DNA from: an uncultured Lachnospiraceae bacterium
Lineage (GTDB): Bacteria > Bacillota > Clostridia > Lachnospirales > Lachnospiraceae
NCBI GenBank assembly: GCA_949948735.1
Contig: CATLGV010000004.1
Location: 124,001-188,000 of the forward strand
DNA length: 64,000 nucleotides
Direction: 5' to 3'
The notes under the pieces were generated by a model, which did no database searches, was not told the origin of the DNA, and saw only the letters and a list, made by a program, of their open reading frames with translations. A program made the position numbers and the translations under genes. This document shows positions 42,189-51,735 of this stretch, in pieces. Position 1 is the stretch's first letter. Each line of letters starts with the position of its first letter.

Positions 42189-44610
42189 AAAGAAAACAAT
42201 AAGAGAACAATTGGGAAAGGCGCTTCTGTTTTTTGACGGGGGCATGGGTACGCTCCTGCAAAGCCGGGGGCTCGAGGCCGGTGAGCTGCCGGAGACGTGG
42301 AATCTGCTTCACCCGGAGGTGATACGGCAAATCCACAGGGAATACCTTCTTGCGGGCTGCAATATTGTCAAGGCAAATACGTTTGGCGTCAATTGCTTTA
42401 AGTGCAAGGGAACGCCGTATTCCGTGGACGAGCTGGTGCATGCGGGGATCAGGCTTTCGCAGGAGGCAATCGATGCGGTACGGCAGGAGCTGGATACGGA
42501 CAGGCCCATGTATACGGCACTGGACATCGGATCTCTCGGAAAGCTGCTCAAGCCGCTTGGCGAGCTTCCCTTCACAGAGGCATACGAGGCCTTTAAAGAA
42601 ATCGTGACTGCGGGAACCCAGGCGGGTGCGGATCTGATTCTGATAGAGACAGTAAGCGATTCCTATGAGATAAAGGCAGCGGTGCTTGCGGCGAAGGAAA
42701 ACAGCAGCCTGCCTGTGATTGTGACGATGATTTTTGATGAGAACGGCAAGCTTCTGACCGGAGGAGACGTGGCGAGTGTGACGGCGATGCTGGAAGGGCT
42801 GGGCGTGGATGCGGTCGGCTTTAACTGCGGGCTGGGGCCGGAGCAGATGAAACGCCTGCTGCCGCAGCTTACGGCATGCTGTTCCCTGCCGGTTGTCATC
42901 AATCCAAACGCCGGGCTGCCCGTGGTGATAGACGGAAACACGGTGTATAATGTCGCGCCGGATGAATTTGCGGGGAGCATAAAGGCGCTTGTCGAGATGG
43001 GGGCAGGCGTCGTGGGCGGCTGCTGCGGCACGACGCCTGCGCATATCGAAGCGGTTGTGAGCCTGTGTAAAGGAATGGCTGTAAAGCCCGTTACGGATAA
43101 GGAGCTGACGGTGGTTTCTTCCTATAATCATGCGGTATACTTTACGGACAAGCCGCTGATCATAGGCGAGCGGATTAATCCTACGGGAAAGTCCAAATTC
43201 AAGCAGGCGCTTCGCGAGCATGATATGGAGTATATTTATAAAGAAGGCCTGGCGCAGGAGGAAAGGGGCGCGCATATTCTGGATGTAAATGTGGGGCTGC
43301 CGGAGATTGACGAGCCGCAGCTGATGGAGGAGGCCGTCTGCGGAATACAGGCGATTATTGATTTGCCGCTGCAGATTGACACCTCGGACACGGCGGCGAT
43401 GGAGCGTGGGCTGCGCTGCTATAACGGCAAGCCGATGCTCAATTCGGTCAACGGTAAGAAAGAGTCCATGGAGAGCGTTTTTCCGATTGCAAAAAAGTAC
43501 GGCGCCGTGGTGGTGTGCCTCTGCCTGGATGAGGACGGCATACCGGAGACGGTCGAGGGGCGGCTGCGGGTTGCCGGGAAGCTTGTAGAAACGGCTGCGG
43601 CGTATGGGATTCCGAAAAAAAACCTTGTCATGGACGCGCTTGTCCTTACAATCAGCACCGGACAGGAGAACGCGAATATCACATTGGAGACGCTGCGCCG
43701 CATCCGGTATGAGATGGGTCTGCACACGGTTCTGGGCGTGTCCAATATTTCCTTTGGCCTGCCGGAGAGAAGCCGTATCAATACCGCGTTTTTTACGATG
43801 GCGATGCAGAACGGCCTGAGCGCGGGGATTGTCAACCCGTCAAGCGAGCCGATGATGGCGGCGTATTACAGCTTTAATGCGCTGACGGGTAATGATGACC
43901 AGTGCATGGCATACATTGCAAGCTGCCCGCAGGGCGCGGACAAAGCGCAGGCTGCGTCCACGGCAAAGGACGGCGCGCTTTCTCTTGAGGACGCTATTGT
44001 GAAAGGGCTGTCTGAGAGCGCGTATCAGGCGACGCTGCGGCTGCTGCAGCAGGGAGCGGAGTCTCTTGCGGTTATCAATGACAGGCTTATTCCCGCGCTG
44101 GATGTGGTGGGGAAGGGCTTTGAGGAGAAAAAAATGTTCCTGCCGCAGCTGCTGATGAGCGCAGATGCCGCAAAGGCTTCGTTTGAGGCAATAAAAGAGA
44201 CCATGTCAGAGCGGGGCAGAAAGAGCCAGAGCAAGGCAAAGATCGTGATTGCCACCGTCAAAGGCGATATCCATGACATTGGCAAGAACATTGTGAAAAC
44301 ACTGCTTGAGAATTATGGCTTTGACGTTATTGATCTTGGAAAGGATGTGCCGCCCGAGACGGTGCTTGAGACCGTGAAGGCGCATGGCGTCAGGCTGGTG
44401 GGCTTAAGCGCGCTGATGACGACCACCGTGGTCAGCATGGAGGAGACAATCCGGCTGCTGCGTGACAATCATATTGACTGCAGGGTCATGGTGGGCGGCG
44501 CGGTGCTGACGCAGGAATATGCGGATATGATAGGGGCGGATTTCTATTCAAAGGACGCAATGGGTTCCGTCCGGTATGCGAATGATTTGTACGAAGCGGG
44601 AGCGCTGTAA
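42178..44610 (+). CDS. metH: Cobalamin-dependent methionine synthase, without activation domain
   Basis: Enzyme of 810 aa that moves a methyl group from methyltetrahydrofolate to homocysteine. Homocysteine domain (1-300) with FDGGMGTLLQ, FNCGLGPEQM and the zinc site GGCCGTTP; pterin domain (about 315-600) with IIGERINPTGK; cobalamin cap and B12 domain (about 620-810) with GDIHDIGKNIVKTLL. The C-terminal activation domain is missing and supplied by the overlapping upstream gene. ATG 42178 is chosen over GTG 42166 by spacing from AGGA. A terminator overlaps the stop. Confidence 0.95.
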   Translation: MNSEKKTIREQLGKALLFFDGGMGTLLQSRGLEAGELPETWNLLHPEVIRQIHREYLLAGCNIVKANTFGVNCFKCKGTPYSVDELVHAGIRLSQEAIDAVRQELDTDRPMYTALDIGSLGKLLKPLGELPFTEAYEAFKEIVTAGTQAGADLILIETVSDSYEIKAAVLAAKENSSLPVIVTMIFDENGKLLTGGDVASVTAMLEGLGVDAVGFNCGLGPEQMKRLLPQLTACCSLPVVINPNAGLPVVIDGNTVYNVAPDEFAGSIKALVEMGAGVVGGCCGTTPAHIEAVVSLCKGMAVKPVTDKELTVVSSYNHAVYFTDKPLIIGERINPTGKSKFKQALREHDMEYIYKEGLAQEERGAHILDVNVGLPEIDEPQLMEEAVCGIQAIIDLPLQIDTSDTAAMERGLRCYNGKPMLNSVNGKKESMESVFPIAKKYGAVVVCLCLDEDGIPETVEGRLRVAGKLVETAAAYGIPKKNLVMDALVLTISTGQENANITLETLRRIRYEMGLHTVLGVSNISFGLPERSRINTAFFTMAMQNGLSAGIVNPSSEPMMAAYYSFNALTGNDDQCMAYIASCPQGADKAQAASTAKDGALSLEDAIVKGLSESAYQATLRLLQQGAESLAVINDRLIPALDVVGKGFEEKKMFLPQLLMSADAAKASFEAIKETMSERGRKSQSKAKIVIATVKGDIHDIGKNIVKTLLENYGFDVIDLGKDVPPETVLETVKAHGVRLVGLSALMTTTVVSMEETIRLLRDNHIDCRVMVGGAVLTQEYADMIGADFYSKDAMGSVRYANDLYEAGAL

Positions 44611-44626
44611 CAGGCCTCCCGTTTTT
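44597..44626 (+). terminator. Terminator of metH
   Basis: CGGGAG (44597-44602) pairs with CTCCCG (44616-44621), followed by TTTTT. The stem's first arm lies in the last codons of metH. Confidence 0.6.
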
Positions 44627-44630
44627 GCGC

Positions 44631-44689
44631 TTGACAAAACCGCATAGATTCTTTTATACTTTAACTGTATTAATTGTATTAATACAGTT
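44631..44689 (+). promoter_or_regulatory. Promoter and operator of the GntR-ABC operon
   Basis: -35 TTGACA (44631-44636) and -10 TATACT (44655-44660), spacer 18. Directly after lies a perfect inverted repeat with 12-bp arms (AACTGTATTAAT 44663-44674, TGT, ATTAATACAGTT 44678-44689). This is the expected layout of a YtrA-type GntR autorepression site covering the transcript start. Confidence 0.8.
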
Positions 44690-44706
44690 AAAAAGGAGAA
44701 GCTGCT

Positions 44707-45084
44707 GTGATTCTAATCGATTATAAAGACAGGCGACCGATTTATGAACAGGTCATTGAAAAATTTCAACAAATGATACTTTGCGGTGTGCTGGAGCCGG
44801 ATTCCGCAATGCCCTCGGTACGCGGGCTGGCGATGGAGATGTCGCTGAATCCGAACACGATACAGCGTGCCTATCAGGAGCTTGAGCGGACAGGCTATAT
44901 CTATACAATCAAAGGCAAAGGGAGCTTTGTCTGCAATACGGCGGCAGCGGAGGAGGACAAGCGCAGAGAGATACAGCGGGAGCTGCAGGAATGCGTGGAC
45001 AAGGCCCTGCTTGCGGGGATTTCCGCCGAGATGCTCAAGGATATGGCAGAACAGTGCATTGAACATGGCTTGAAAAAAATTTGA
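44707..45084 (+). CDS. GntR-family regulator (YtrA type)
   Basis: Short GntR regulator of 125 aa: winged helix (residues about 10-75) with PIYEQVIEKFQQMILCGVL, MPSVRGLAMEMSLNPNTIQRAYQELE and GKGSFV, then a short dimer helix, as in YtrA. GTG start with AAAAGGAG nine bases upstream. It precedes an ABC ATPase and a membrane protein, the usual ytr-like order, and probably represses this operon through the inverted repeat at 44663-44689 until a cell-wall antibiotic or similar signal appears. Confidence 0.9.
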   Translation: MILIDYKDRRPIYEQVIEKFQQMILCGVLEPDSAMPSVRGLAMEMSLNPNTIQRAYQELERTGYIYTIKGKGSFVCNTAAAEEDKRREIQRELQECVDKALLAGISAEMLKDMAEQCIEHGLKKI

Positions 45085-45110
45085 GGACATGCTTCGGAAT
45101 GGAGGACAAG

Positions 45111-46013
45111 ATGATAACGGCATCTCATATCAGTAAAAGCTTTGGCGCGGTGGCTGCCGTCCGGGACGTTACCGTTAATATAAAGAAAGGTGAGATTTTC
45201 GGACTGATTGGTACAAACGGCGCGGGAAAAAGTACGTTTTTACGGATTGCGTGCGGGATATTGAAGCCGGACAGCGGGACAGTACAGGTTGACGAGCGGC
45301 CCGTATATGAGAATCCGTCGATGAAAGGGAAAATCTTTTATATATCCGATGACCAGTATTTCCTGCCGAATGCGACGCCGATGGATATGGCGCGTTTTTA
45401 CAGGGACTTTTACGCAGGGTTTGACGCGAAACGGTTTGAAGCGATGCTGGACAAGTTTGGGCTCAACCGCAGAGGGCGAATCAATACTTTTTCAAAAGGA
45501 ATGAAGAAGCAGCTTTCCGTGCTTCTGGGAATCTGCGCGAATACGGAGTATTTATTCTGCGACGAAACCTTTGACGGACTTGACCCCGTGATGCGCCAGG
45601 CGGTGAAGGGCATTTTTGCGGGCGAGCTGACAAGCCGCGATTTTACGCCGGTTATTGCCTCACACAATTTAAGGGAGCTTGAGGATATCTGTGATTGTGT
45701 GGGGATCCTGCATCAGGGCGGCGTGCTGATGCAGAAGGATTTGGAGGAGATGAAGCTCAATATTCATACGATTCAGTGCGTGTTCGGCAGCGCGGATGCG
45801 GACGCGGCGCTGCTGGAAGCCCTGGATGTCGTGAAGGCCGAGAAGCGTGGGAGGCTGAATGTGATTACGGTGCGTGGGAAAAAGGACGAGATTATGCAGA
45901 CGGTGAATGCTTACGAACCGATTTTTGCGGAGGTTCTTCCGCTTTCACTTGAAGAGATTTTTATCAGTGAGACGGAGGTGGTCGGATATGACATCAAAAA
46001 ACTTATTTTTTAA
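45111..46013 (+). CDS. ABC transporter ATP-binding protein (YtrB-like)
   Basis: ATPase of 300 aa. Walker A GTNGAGKST, signature FSKGMKKQLSVLLGI, Walker B-like EYLFCDETFDGLDP (with CDE instead of LDE) and H-loop ASHNLRELED. ATG 45111 has GGAGGA upstream. Its 3' end overlaps the membrane-protein gene by 26 bases. It likely energises export or membrane-stress response with that protein. Confidence 0.9.
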   Translation: MITASHISKSFGAVAAVRDVTVNIKKGEIFGLIGTNGAGKSTFLRIACGILKPDSGTVQVDERPVYENPSMKGKIFYISDDQYFLPNATPMDMARFYRDFYAGFDAKRFEAMLDKFGLNRRGRINTFSKGMKKQLSVLLGICANTEYLFCDETFDGLDPVMRQAVKGIFAGELTSRDFTPVIASHNLRELEDICDCVGILHQGGVLMQKDLEEMKLNIHTIQCVFGSADADAALLEALDVVKAEKRGRLNVITVRGKKDEIMQTVNAYEPIFAEVLPLSLEEIFISETEVVGYDIKKLIF

Positions 46014-48150
46014 ATTAATCAGACAGGATTGTAAGAGAAGAATATGGTTTTCGGTTTTGACCTTCATCACCTTTTTTCTGGCGCTTGAGGTTTTTATGAC
46101 GATGCGTCTGGGGGAAATCGGCAGCCGCCCCAAGGAGTTTGATTTCACTGCTGCCGCGTACGTGGAAAATTATGTGTTGGGCAAGGCGGGCGTCACTTCC
46201 CATATCGTGATGTGCGTTTGTGCCATGGCATTTTTGGGCGCGTTTTTTGGCTTCGGCTATATGCATAAACGGGCGCAGACAGACACGTATCACAGTATGC
46301 CTGTGGGCAGGGGGACGCTGTTCTGGTCGAGGTATCTGTCAGGGGTAGTCCAGTTTTTGACGCCGTTTGTCCTGCATGTGTTGATTTGTGTAGGGATAGC
46401 GGCAGGGCAGGGCTGTTATACGCCGGGGATACTGTCAAATGCCCTGTGGTTTATTGTGATGGAGCTGCTGATCTTTTTGCTGGTGTACAGTGTATGTATT
46501 GCGGCGGTGTGTCTGACCGGGAATATTGTAGTCGGCATGCTTACCGCCGGTTGTATGTTTTGTGCCAGCTCCCTGCTGGCGCTGCTTAAGGAGATGCTGT
46601 TTCAGACATTTTTTTGCACTTATATCACCTTTTCGGAGACGGAGACGCTTGCGTTTTCCCCGCTTGGGATGCTGGGAAAGCTTGCGGACAGGATGAATGC
46701 CGGCATGAATGCGGAGGGCGTGCTGGATTACGGCCTGGTATGGACGTATCTGCGCGTATTTCTTCCGGCGGCAGCGGTATATGCGATGGCGGCTTATGTG
46801 CTGTACCGGTGCAGGGCGTCGGAGGCATGCGGAAGAGCGATTGCTTTTGGGGCGGCTGAGCCGGTGATGAAGACCGTTATCCTGATTCCGGCGGCGCTGT
46901 ATTCGGGACTGTTTTTTGGGCAGCTGTCGTCGGAGCAGCAGTTTTTCGGATGGTTTCTGTTTGGGGCTGTATTTGGGTTCGTTGTGCTGGGGCTGCTGCT
47001 GGAGATGATTTTCCGGATGGACATCAGGGGGATATTCGGACATAAAAAGCAGTTCGTCTTCAACGGCGTATGTCTGGCGCTGCTCATTCTGATATTTGCC
47101 AAAGATGTGCTGGGCTTTAATACCTATGTGCCGCTTGATACGCAGCTGCAAAGCTGTGCCGTTTCCATAAACGACGTGATGGACGTTACAAGGACGGTCA
47201 GAAAGAACAGCCGGTACGAACGGCATACAAGCTATATGATGACAAGCGCAATGGAATACCGCATGGACAGTATGCAGATACAAGGCAATCCGAGCGCGAT
47301 GGCGCTGGCAAGAAAAGCCGCAAAGGAGGGGCTGCGGTACACGTATTACAACGAGGAGGCGGGCAGTCCCGAGTATCAGCGGCTGTGGGAACAGCAGAAG
47401 GATTACTGCGATATTGTTTTCGGCTATCAGATGCTTGACGGCAGGCAGATATACCGCAGATATGTCATAGACCTTGCGGACGCCGGGACGCGGGCGCTTT
47501 TGGACGAGATCTTCCAGGATTATGATTATAAAATCGGATCCTCTCCGGTATTGAACAGCGGATGGAGCGAGGAGTATATTCAGGCTTACTGCAGGAGCAG
47601 CTTTAACACGGGAGAGGTGGGACTGACGCCGGGCAGACAGGCGAAGCTTCTTGAAACCTATCAGTCGGAATACATCCGGCTGACGCTGGCGGATGTAATG
47701 ACAACCTATCCTGTCGGAAGCATGACGTTTCTGACCAAAGAGGATGTGGAGGAATTTTCCCGTTATGGGTATGTAGAGGGCGCATATCTGATTTATCCGC
47801 AGTTTACGGAGACGATTGCGCTGCTGAAGGAATATGGCTTTGACTATTATGAGGGCGTGGCAGTCGAGACCATTTCGGAAATCCGGGTTTACGCCGGCTG
47901 GGGGGACGACGGGAATATCGTATTGTCCTACACGGATAAGGAGCAGATTGCACAGCTTCTGGACAGTATTGTTTCCGGAATGATCAACGAGGGCAATCGC
48001 GCGTGCTCGAAGGAGCTGTATGAGGATTCGGTCTATTGCAGCATTATCGGAGCGGTTGCCGCAGCCGAGGGCGGGAATTATTACTATTTCAAAAAAGACC
48101 GGATACCGGATTTCGTTTTGGAAGAATCCGCAGATTTATACAAAAAATGA
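45988..48150 (+). CDS. Membrane protein, ABC permease with DUF6449-like C-terminus
   Basis: Protein of 720 aa. Residues about 15-390 hold roughly 8-10 hydrophobic helices with a MPVGRGTLFWSRYLSGVVQF segment typical of this ABC-2-like family. Residues about 400-720 form a hydrophilic domain, probably outside the membrane, containing two repeated substrate-like modules. ATG 45988 has ACGGAGG upstream. The gene order GntR-ATPase-large permease matches exporter operons of Lachnospiraceae. Substrate unknown. Confidence 0.8.
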   Translation: MTSKNLFFKLIRQDCKRRIWFSVLTFITFFLALEVFMTMRLGEIGSRPKEFDFTAAAYVENYVLGKAGVTSHIVMCVCAMAFLGAFFGFGYMHKRAQTDTYHSMPVGRGTLFWSRYLSGVVQFLTPFVLHVLICVGIAAGQGCYTPGILSNALWFIVMELLIFLLVYSVCIAAVCLTGNIVVGMLTAGCMFCASSLLALLKEMLFQTFFCTYITFSETETLAFSPLGMLGKLADRMNAGMNAEGVLDYGLVWTYLRVFLPAAAVYAMAAYVLYRCRASEACGRAIAFGAAEPVMKTVILIPAALYSGLFFGQLSSEQQFFGWFLFGAVFGFVVLGLLLEMIFRMDIRGIFGHKKQFVFNGVCLALLILIFAKDVLGFNTYVPLDTQLQSCAVSINDVMDVTRTVRKNSRYERHTSYMMTSAMEYRMDSMQIQGNPSAMALARKAAKEGLRYTYYNEEAGSPEYQRLWEQQKDYCDIVFGYQMLDGRQIYRRYVIDLADAGTRALLDEIFQDYDYKIGSSPVLNSGWSEEYIQAYCRSSFNTGEVGLTPGRQAKLLETYQSEYIRLTLADVMTTYPVGSMTFLTKEDVEEFSRYGYVEGAYLIYPQFTETIALLKEYGFDYYEGVAVETISEIRVYAGWGDDGNIVLSYTDKEQIAQLLDSIVSGMINEGNRACSKELYEDSVYCSIIGAVAAAEGGNYYYFKKDRIPDFVLEESADLYKK

Positions 48151-48179
48151 TTAACAAATACATTTTGATATGGTATGCT
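48151..48179 (+). promoter_or_regulatory. Promoter of the lactonase-family gene
   Basis: -35 TTAACA (48151-48156) and -10 TATGCT (48174-48179), spacer 17, 39 bases before the ATG. Confidence 0.5.
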
Positions 48180-48217
48180 ATAACTGTTCGAAATTAAGTT
48201 AAGAATGGGGGACTATC

Positions 48218-49273
48218 ATGGGCAGAACAAAATGTGTGGCGTATGTGTCTACTTATACCATGGGTGACAATCACGGTATAAAAATATATGATGTGGATAT
48301 GGAACAGGGCAGAATGTCGGAGAAGGCGAGTGTTGAAATCACCAATTCCTCCTACCTGACGATTTCCCATAACGGCAAATTCCTGTATTCTATCACGGAC
48401 TTTGGCGTGGAGTGCTTTAAGATTTTGCCGGACGGGAATCTTGAATTTGTAAATACTGCAAGCATAAACGGCATGCGGGGCTGTTATCTTTCAACGGATT
48501 ATGAGGACAGATTCCTGTTCTGCGCAGGCTACCATGACGGAAAGATTACCGTGCTGCGCCTGAATCCGGAGACCGGAGAGATTGGGGAGATTACGGAGGA
48601 GATTTATCATAAGGGGCTTGGCAGCGTTGCGGAGAGAAGCTTCCGGCCGCATATCAGCTGCGTAAAGATGACAAGGGACAACAAGTACCTGTGCGCGGCG
48701 GATCTGGGGATTGACTATGTCAATATTTATCGTCTGGACCATGAGCGCGGGACGCTGCGGCAGGTGGACATTATCCGCTGCGAGCTGGAGTCGGCGCCGC
48801 GTCATCTCAAATTCTCGGAGGACGGACAGTTTTTGTATGTGATCAGCGAGCTGAAGAACTGTATTGATGTGTACCGTTATGATGAGGAGGACAACCTGCC
48901 GTTTTTTGATTTACTGCAGACCATAGAGACGACGGAGAAATATATGGATCATGGGGTTGCGGCAAGCGCGCTGAATATTTCGGTTGACGGGAAATACATA
49001 GTTGCTTCCAATGCGGGAGAAAACAGCGTTTCCCTCTATGAGATTAATCAGGAGACAGGGGAGCTTACCAGGCTGTTTACCCTGCCCATCAGCGGGGAAT
49101 ATCCCAAGGATGCGTCCCTGTTCCCGGATAACAGGCATCTTGTAAGCCTCAACCACGAGTCCAATACCATGACCTTCTTCCGTGTGGACTATGATAACCG
49201 GTATATTGTGATGAATGGAAAGGAAATGAAGATCAAGCAGGCAAACTGCATTATTTTCCACATATTGGAATAG
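48218..49273 (+). CDS. Lactonase-family beta-propeller protein (YkgB/Pgl-like)
   Basis: Seven-bladed beta-propeller of 351 aa. The family includes 6-phosphogluconolactonase (Pgl), but many members have other or unknown roles. Blade repeats show as ISHNGKFLYSI, TDYEDRFLFCAGYHDG, RDNKYLCAADLGIDYVNIY, SEDGQFLYVIS and SVDGKYIVASNAGENSVSLY. No signal peptide. GGGGGA precedes the ATG. A bidirectional terminator lies between it and the convergent aroC. Confidence 0.82.
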   Translation: MGRTKCVAYVSTYTMGDNHGIKIYDVDMEQGRMSEKASVEITNSSYLTISHNGKFLYSITDFGVECFKILPDGNLEFVNTASINGMRGCYLSTDYEDRFLFCAGYHDGKITVLRLNPETGEIGEITEEIYHKGLGSVAERSFRPHISCVKMTRDNKYLCAADLGIDYVNIYRLDHERGTLRQVDIIRCELESAPRHLKFSEDGQFLYVISELKNCIDVYRYDEEDNLPFFDLLQTIETTEKYMDHGVAASALNISVDGKYIVASNAGENSVSLYEINQETGELTRLFTLPISGEYPKDASLFPDNRHLVSLNHESNTMTFFRVDYDNRYIVMNGKEMKIKQANCIIFHILE

Positions 49274-49295
49274 GATAACGGAGGGCAGAATTGCC

Positions 49296-49337
49296 AAAGG
49301 CCTTCACACGGGTGCGTTTGTGTGAAGGCCTTTTTAT
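49296..49337. terminator. Bidirectional terminator between lactonase-family gene and aroC
   Basis: 14-bp perfect stem (49296-49309 with 49320-49333) flanked by A-run and T-run, so it can stop transcripts from both sides. Confidence 0.88.
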
Positions 49338-49346
49338 ATTGCAGGG

Positions 49347-50450
49347 TCAGGGAGAGGTATAGAAGCGTTGAATGTCGTCCACCCTGGCCGTCATATTCTG
49401 GAGCAGCAAATCCAGTACGGTGATCGCGGTCATTGCCTCCACGACAACGACGGCGCGCGGAACGATAACCGGGTCATGGCGCCCCTTTATCTGAAGGGAG
49501 ATGTTTTCTCCGGCGCGGCTTACCGTGTCCTGCGGCTGGAAGATGGAGGGGGTGGGCTTGAAATGAGCACGCAGCAGGATGTCGGCGCCGTCGCTGATGC
49601 CGCCCAGGATGCCGCCTGCATGGTTGGTGGCCTTCGTAACCCGGCCGTCTACCATGCGGAAGGCGTCGTTATTGGTGGAGCCGCAGGCGGCGGAGGCCTG
49701 TGTGCCGTCGCCGATTTCAACGGCTTTTACGGCGCCGATGGACATAACGGCCTTTGCGAGATTTGCGTCAAGCTTGTCAAAGACGGGCTCACCGATTCCC
49801 GCGGGCAGATTTTCAACGCGGCAGGCGACGATGCCTCCCGCGGAGTCCAGCTGCTCCATGCATTGCTTCAGATAAGCCTCCGCTTTTTCGGAGGCCTCCC
49901 GGTCGGGCATGCCTGTCTTATTGCTGCGTGCCTCGGCAAGGTCAAAGCTGTGCGGTGAAATACGGATGCTGCCGATGGCTTCTGTGTAGGCGGTAACTGT
50001 GATGCCAAGCTGTGCCAGCAGCCTGGCGGCTATGGCGCCGGCCGCGACGCGTCCGATGGTTTCCCGTCCGGAGGAGCGGCCTCCGCCGCGGTAATCGCGG
50101 AAACCGTATTTTTGGTCGAAGGTGTAATCCGCATGTCCAGGGCGGTAGCAGGATGCGATTTCACCGTAGTCCGCAGAGTGGTGGGCAGTATTTCGCACAA
50201 GCATGGAAATGGGGGTCCCGGTGGTCCTTCCTTCAAAGATGCCGGATAAAAGCTCTACGCTGTCGGCTTCCCTGCGCTGCGTGGCATAGGGAGAGGCGCC
50301 TGGCTTTCTTCTGTCGAGATAGGCCTGAATGTCCGATTCATCCAAAGCAAGGCCGGCGGGACAGCCGTCAACCACGACGCCGACGGCGGCGCCGTGGGAT
50401 TCTCCCCAGGTGGTTATTCGAAAAATAGTTCCGTATGATGAGCCTGCCAT
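49347..50450 (-). CDS. aroC: Chorismate synthase
   Basis: FMN-dependent enzyme of 367 aa that makes chorismate from EPSP, the last shared step of aromatic amino acid synthesis. Signatures: TTWGESHGAAVGVVVDGCP at the N-terminus, GHADYTFDQKYGFRDYRGGGRSSGRET-type block, and a late RHDPVIVPRAVVVVEAM. It stands alone, apart from other aro genes. Terminated by the shared hairpin at 49296-49337. Confidence 0.96.
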   Translation of the reverse strand: MAGSSYGTIFRITTWGESHGAAVGVVVDGCPAGLALDESDIQAYLDRRKPGASPYATQRREADSVELLSGIFEGRTTGTPISMLVRNTAHHSADYGEIASCYRPGHADYTFDQKYGFRDYRGGGRSSGRETIGRVAAGAIAARLLAQLGITVTAYTEAIGSIRISPHSFDLAEARSNKTGMPDREASEKAEAYLKQCMEQLDSAGGIVACRVENLPAGIGEPVFDKLDANLAKAVMSIGAVKAVEIGDGTQASAACGSTNNDAFRMVDGRVTKATNHAGGILGGISDGADILLRAHFKPTPSIFQPQDTVSRAGENISLQIKGRHDPVIVPRAVVVVEAMTAITVLDLLLQNMTARVDDIQRFYTSP

Positions 50451-50675
50451 GATTTTCCTCCGTTTTCTTATAAAAAATGGTATTTTTGGTGCGGAATGCC
50501 ATTTTCTTATGATGTTTGTGTCACTTTTTTTGATAAAAATTCATTTTGTGCTTGAAAATATATACGTTTCAGTTTACTATATAGTTAGTTTCGTATACTT
50601 CGTTGTAATAGTAACAGAAATAAGACACAAAAGCAAGCTGTGTAGTAATATAGATACATTTGAGGATGAACGGTT
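50451..50675. other. AT-rich intergenic region, aroC/vanY divergent promoters
   Basis: 225 bases with no gene seen. Both flanking genes start here in opposite directions, so promoters for each are expected, but no clear consensus pair stood out. Confidence 0.4.
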
Positions 50676-51713
50676 ATGAATGGAACATGGAAGGATGATT
50701 TTACGGCGAGAGTGCGGCGGCAGAAGGAGGCGCATCGGTTTCTGAAGGCACCGATAGCCGTGTTTGGGGCGCTTGCCATCGCTGTATTGAATATCGCGCT
50801 TTTTTTTGCCCGCAATACGAAGCGGTTTGGCTGTGCAATGCTTGCCGTGATCTTCTTTTTTGCGAGCAGCAGCTTTTCGTTTCCGCCGCAGGAGGAGGAC
50901 GTTTCGTTTGTAATGGGCGACGAGTGGACCAATCTGCAGGAAAGCTATGAGTATGCGCCGACCAAATTCAACATTCCGGCGGAGGAGGTCATCGATGATG
51001 ACGATGTCATCGAGGGATACGACAATGCGGAGCTGGATGTTTCGATGGATGAGATCGACCAGTATTCACTGGATGATATTCTGGAAGCGAATGAAGTGAC
51101 GACCGGCAGCGGCGGGGCGCAGCAGACGTCTGTGTTCGGGCTGTCCAGGGATGACTGGCAGCTTGTACTGGTAAACAAGCAGCATCCCGTACCGGAGGAT
51201 TATACCTTTACGCTTGGCACGATAAAGGGCCGTATGAAGTGTGATGCCAGAATCATAGATGACCTGATGGATATGATGCAGGCGGCGAAGGCGGACGGGA
51301 TTACGCTGATGGTTTGTTCACCGTACAGGGATTATAACCGGCAGACGGTCTTGTTTAACCGCAAGATTGATTACTATATGGAGAAGGGCTATTCATATCT
51401 GGAGGCGTATAAGATTTCGTCCATGACGGTTACCGTGCCGGGGGCGAGCGAGCATCAAATCGGGCTTGCGCTGGATATTGTCAGCACTACATACTCCGCG
51501 CTTGAGACGGGCTTTGGTGAGACTAAGGCCGGCCTGTGGCTCAGGGAGCACTGCGATGAATACGGTTTTATTCTCAGGTATCCGCTGGGGAAGGAATACA
51601 TCACGGGGATTCAGTATGAGCCGTGGCATTTCCGGTATGTGGGGAAAGAGGCCGCTGCGGAGATTATGGAGCGCGATATTACGCTCGAGGAATTTCTCGA
51701 GGAGCTGGAATAA
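50676..51713 (+). CDS. D-alanyl-D-alanine carboxypeptidase (VanY type)
   Basis: Membrane-anchored peptidase of 345 aa that trims the terminal D-Ala of peptidoglycan stem peptides. An N-terminal hydrophobic region (about 25-68) is the anchor. A linker rich in acidic residues (EEVIDDDDVIEGYDN) leads to the M15B peptidase domain. Zinc ligands and active-site parts: SPYRDYNRQ, GASEHQIGLALDIV and EPWHFRYVG. Not next to vancomycin-resistance genes, so probably a housekeeping cell-wall enzyme. Confidence 0.9.
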   Translation: MNGTWKDDFTARVRRQKEAHRFLKAPIAVFGALAIAVLNIALFFARNTKRFGCAMLAVIFFFASSSFSFPPQEEDVSFVMGDEWTNLQESYEYAPTKFNIPAEEVIDDDDVIEGYDNAELDVSMDEIDQYSLDDILEANEVTTGSGGAQQTSVFGLSRDDWQLVLVNKQHPVPEDYTFTLGTIKGRMKCDARIIDDLMDMMQAAKADGITLMVCSPYRDYNRQTVLFNRKIDYYMEKGYSYLEAYKISSMTVTVPGASEHQIGLALDIVSTTYSALETGFGETKAGLWLREHCDEYGFILRYPLGKEYITGIQYEPWHFRYVGKEAAAEIMERDITLEEFLEELE

Positions 51714-51735
51714 GATTTAAGAAAGGAATACGCCG

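Noticed and set aside
42172-43725. Open frame of 517 codons antisense to metH
   Set aside because: Shadow frame with Arg/His-rich translation and no ribosome site; metH is certain on the plus strand.
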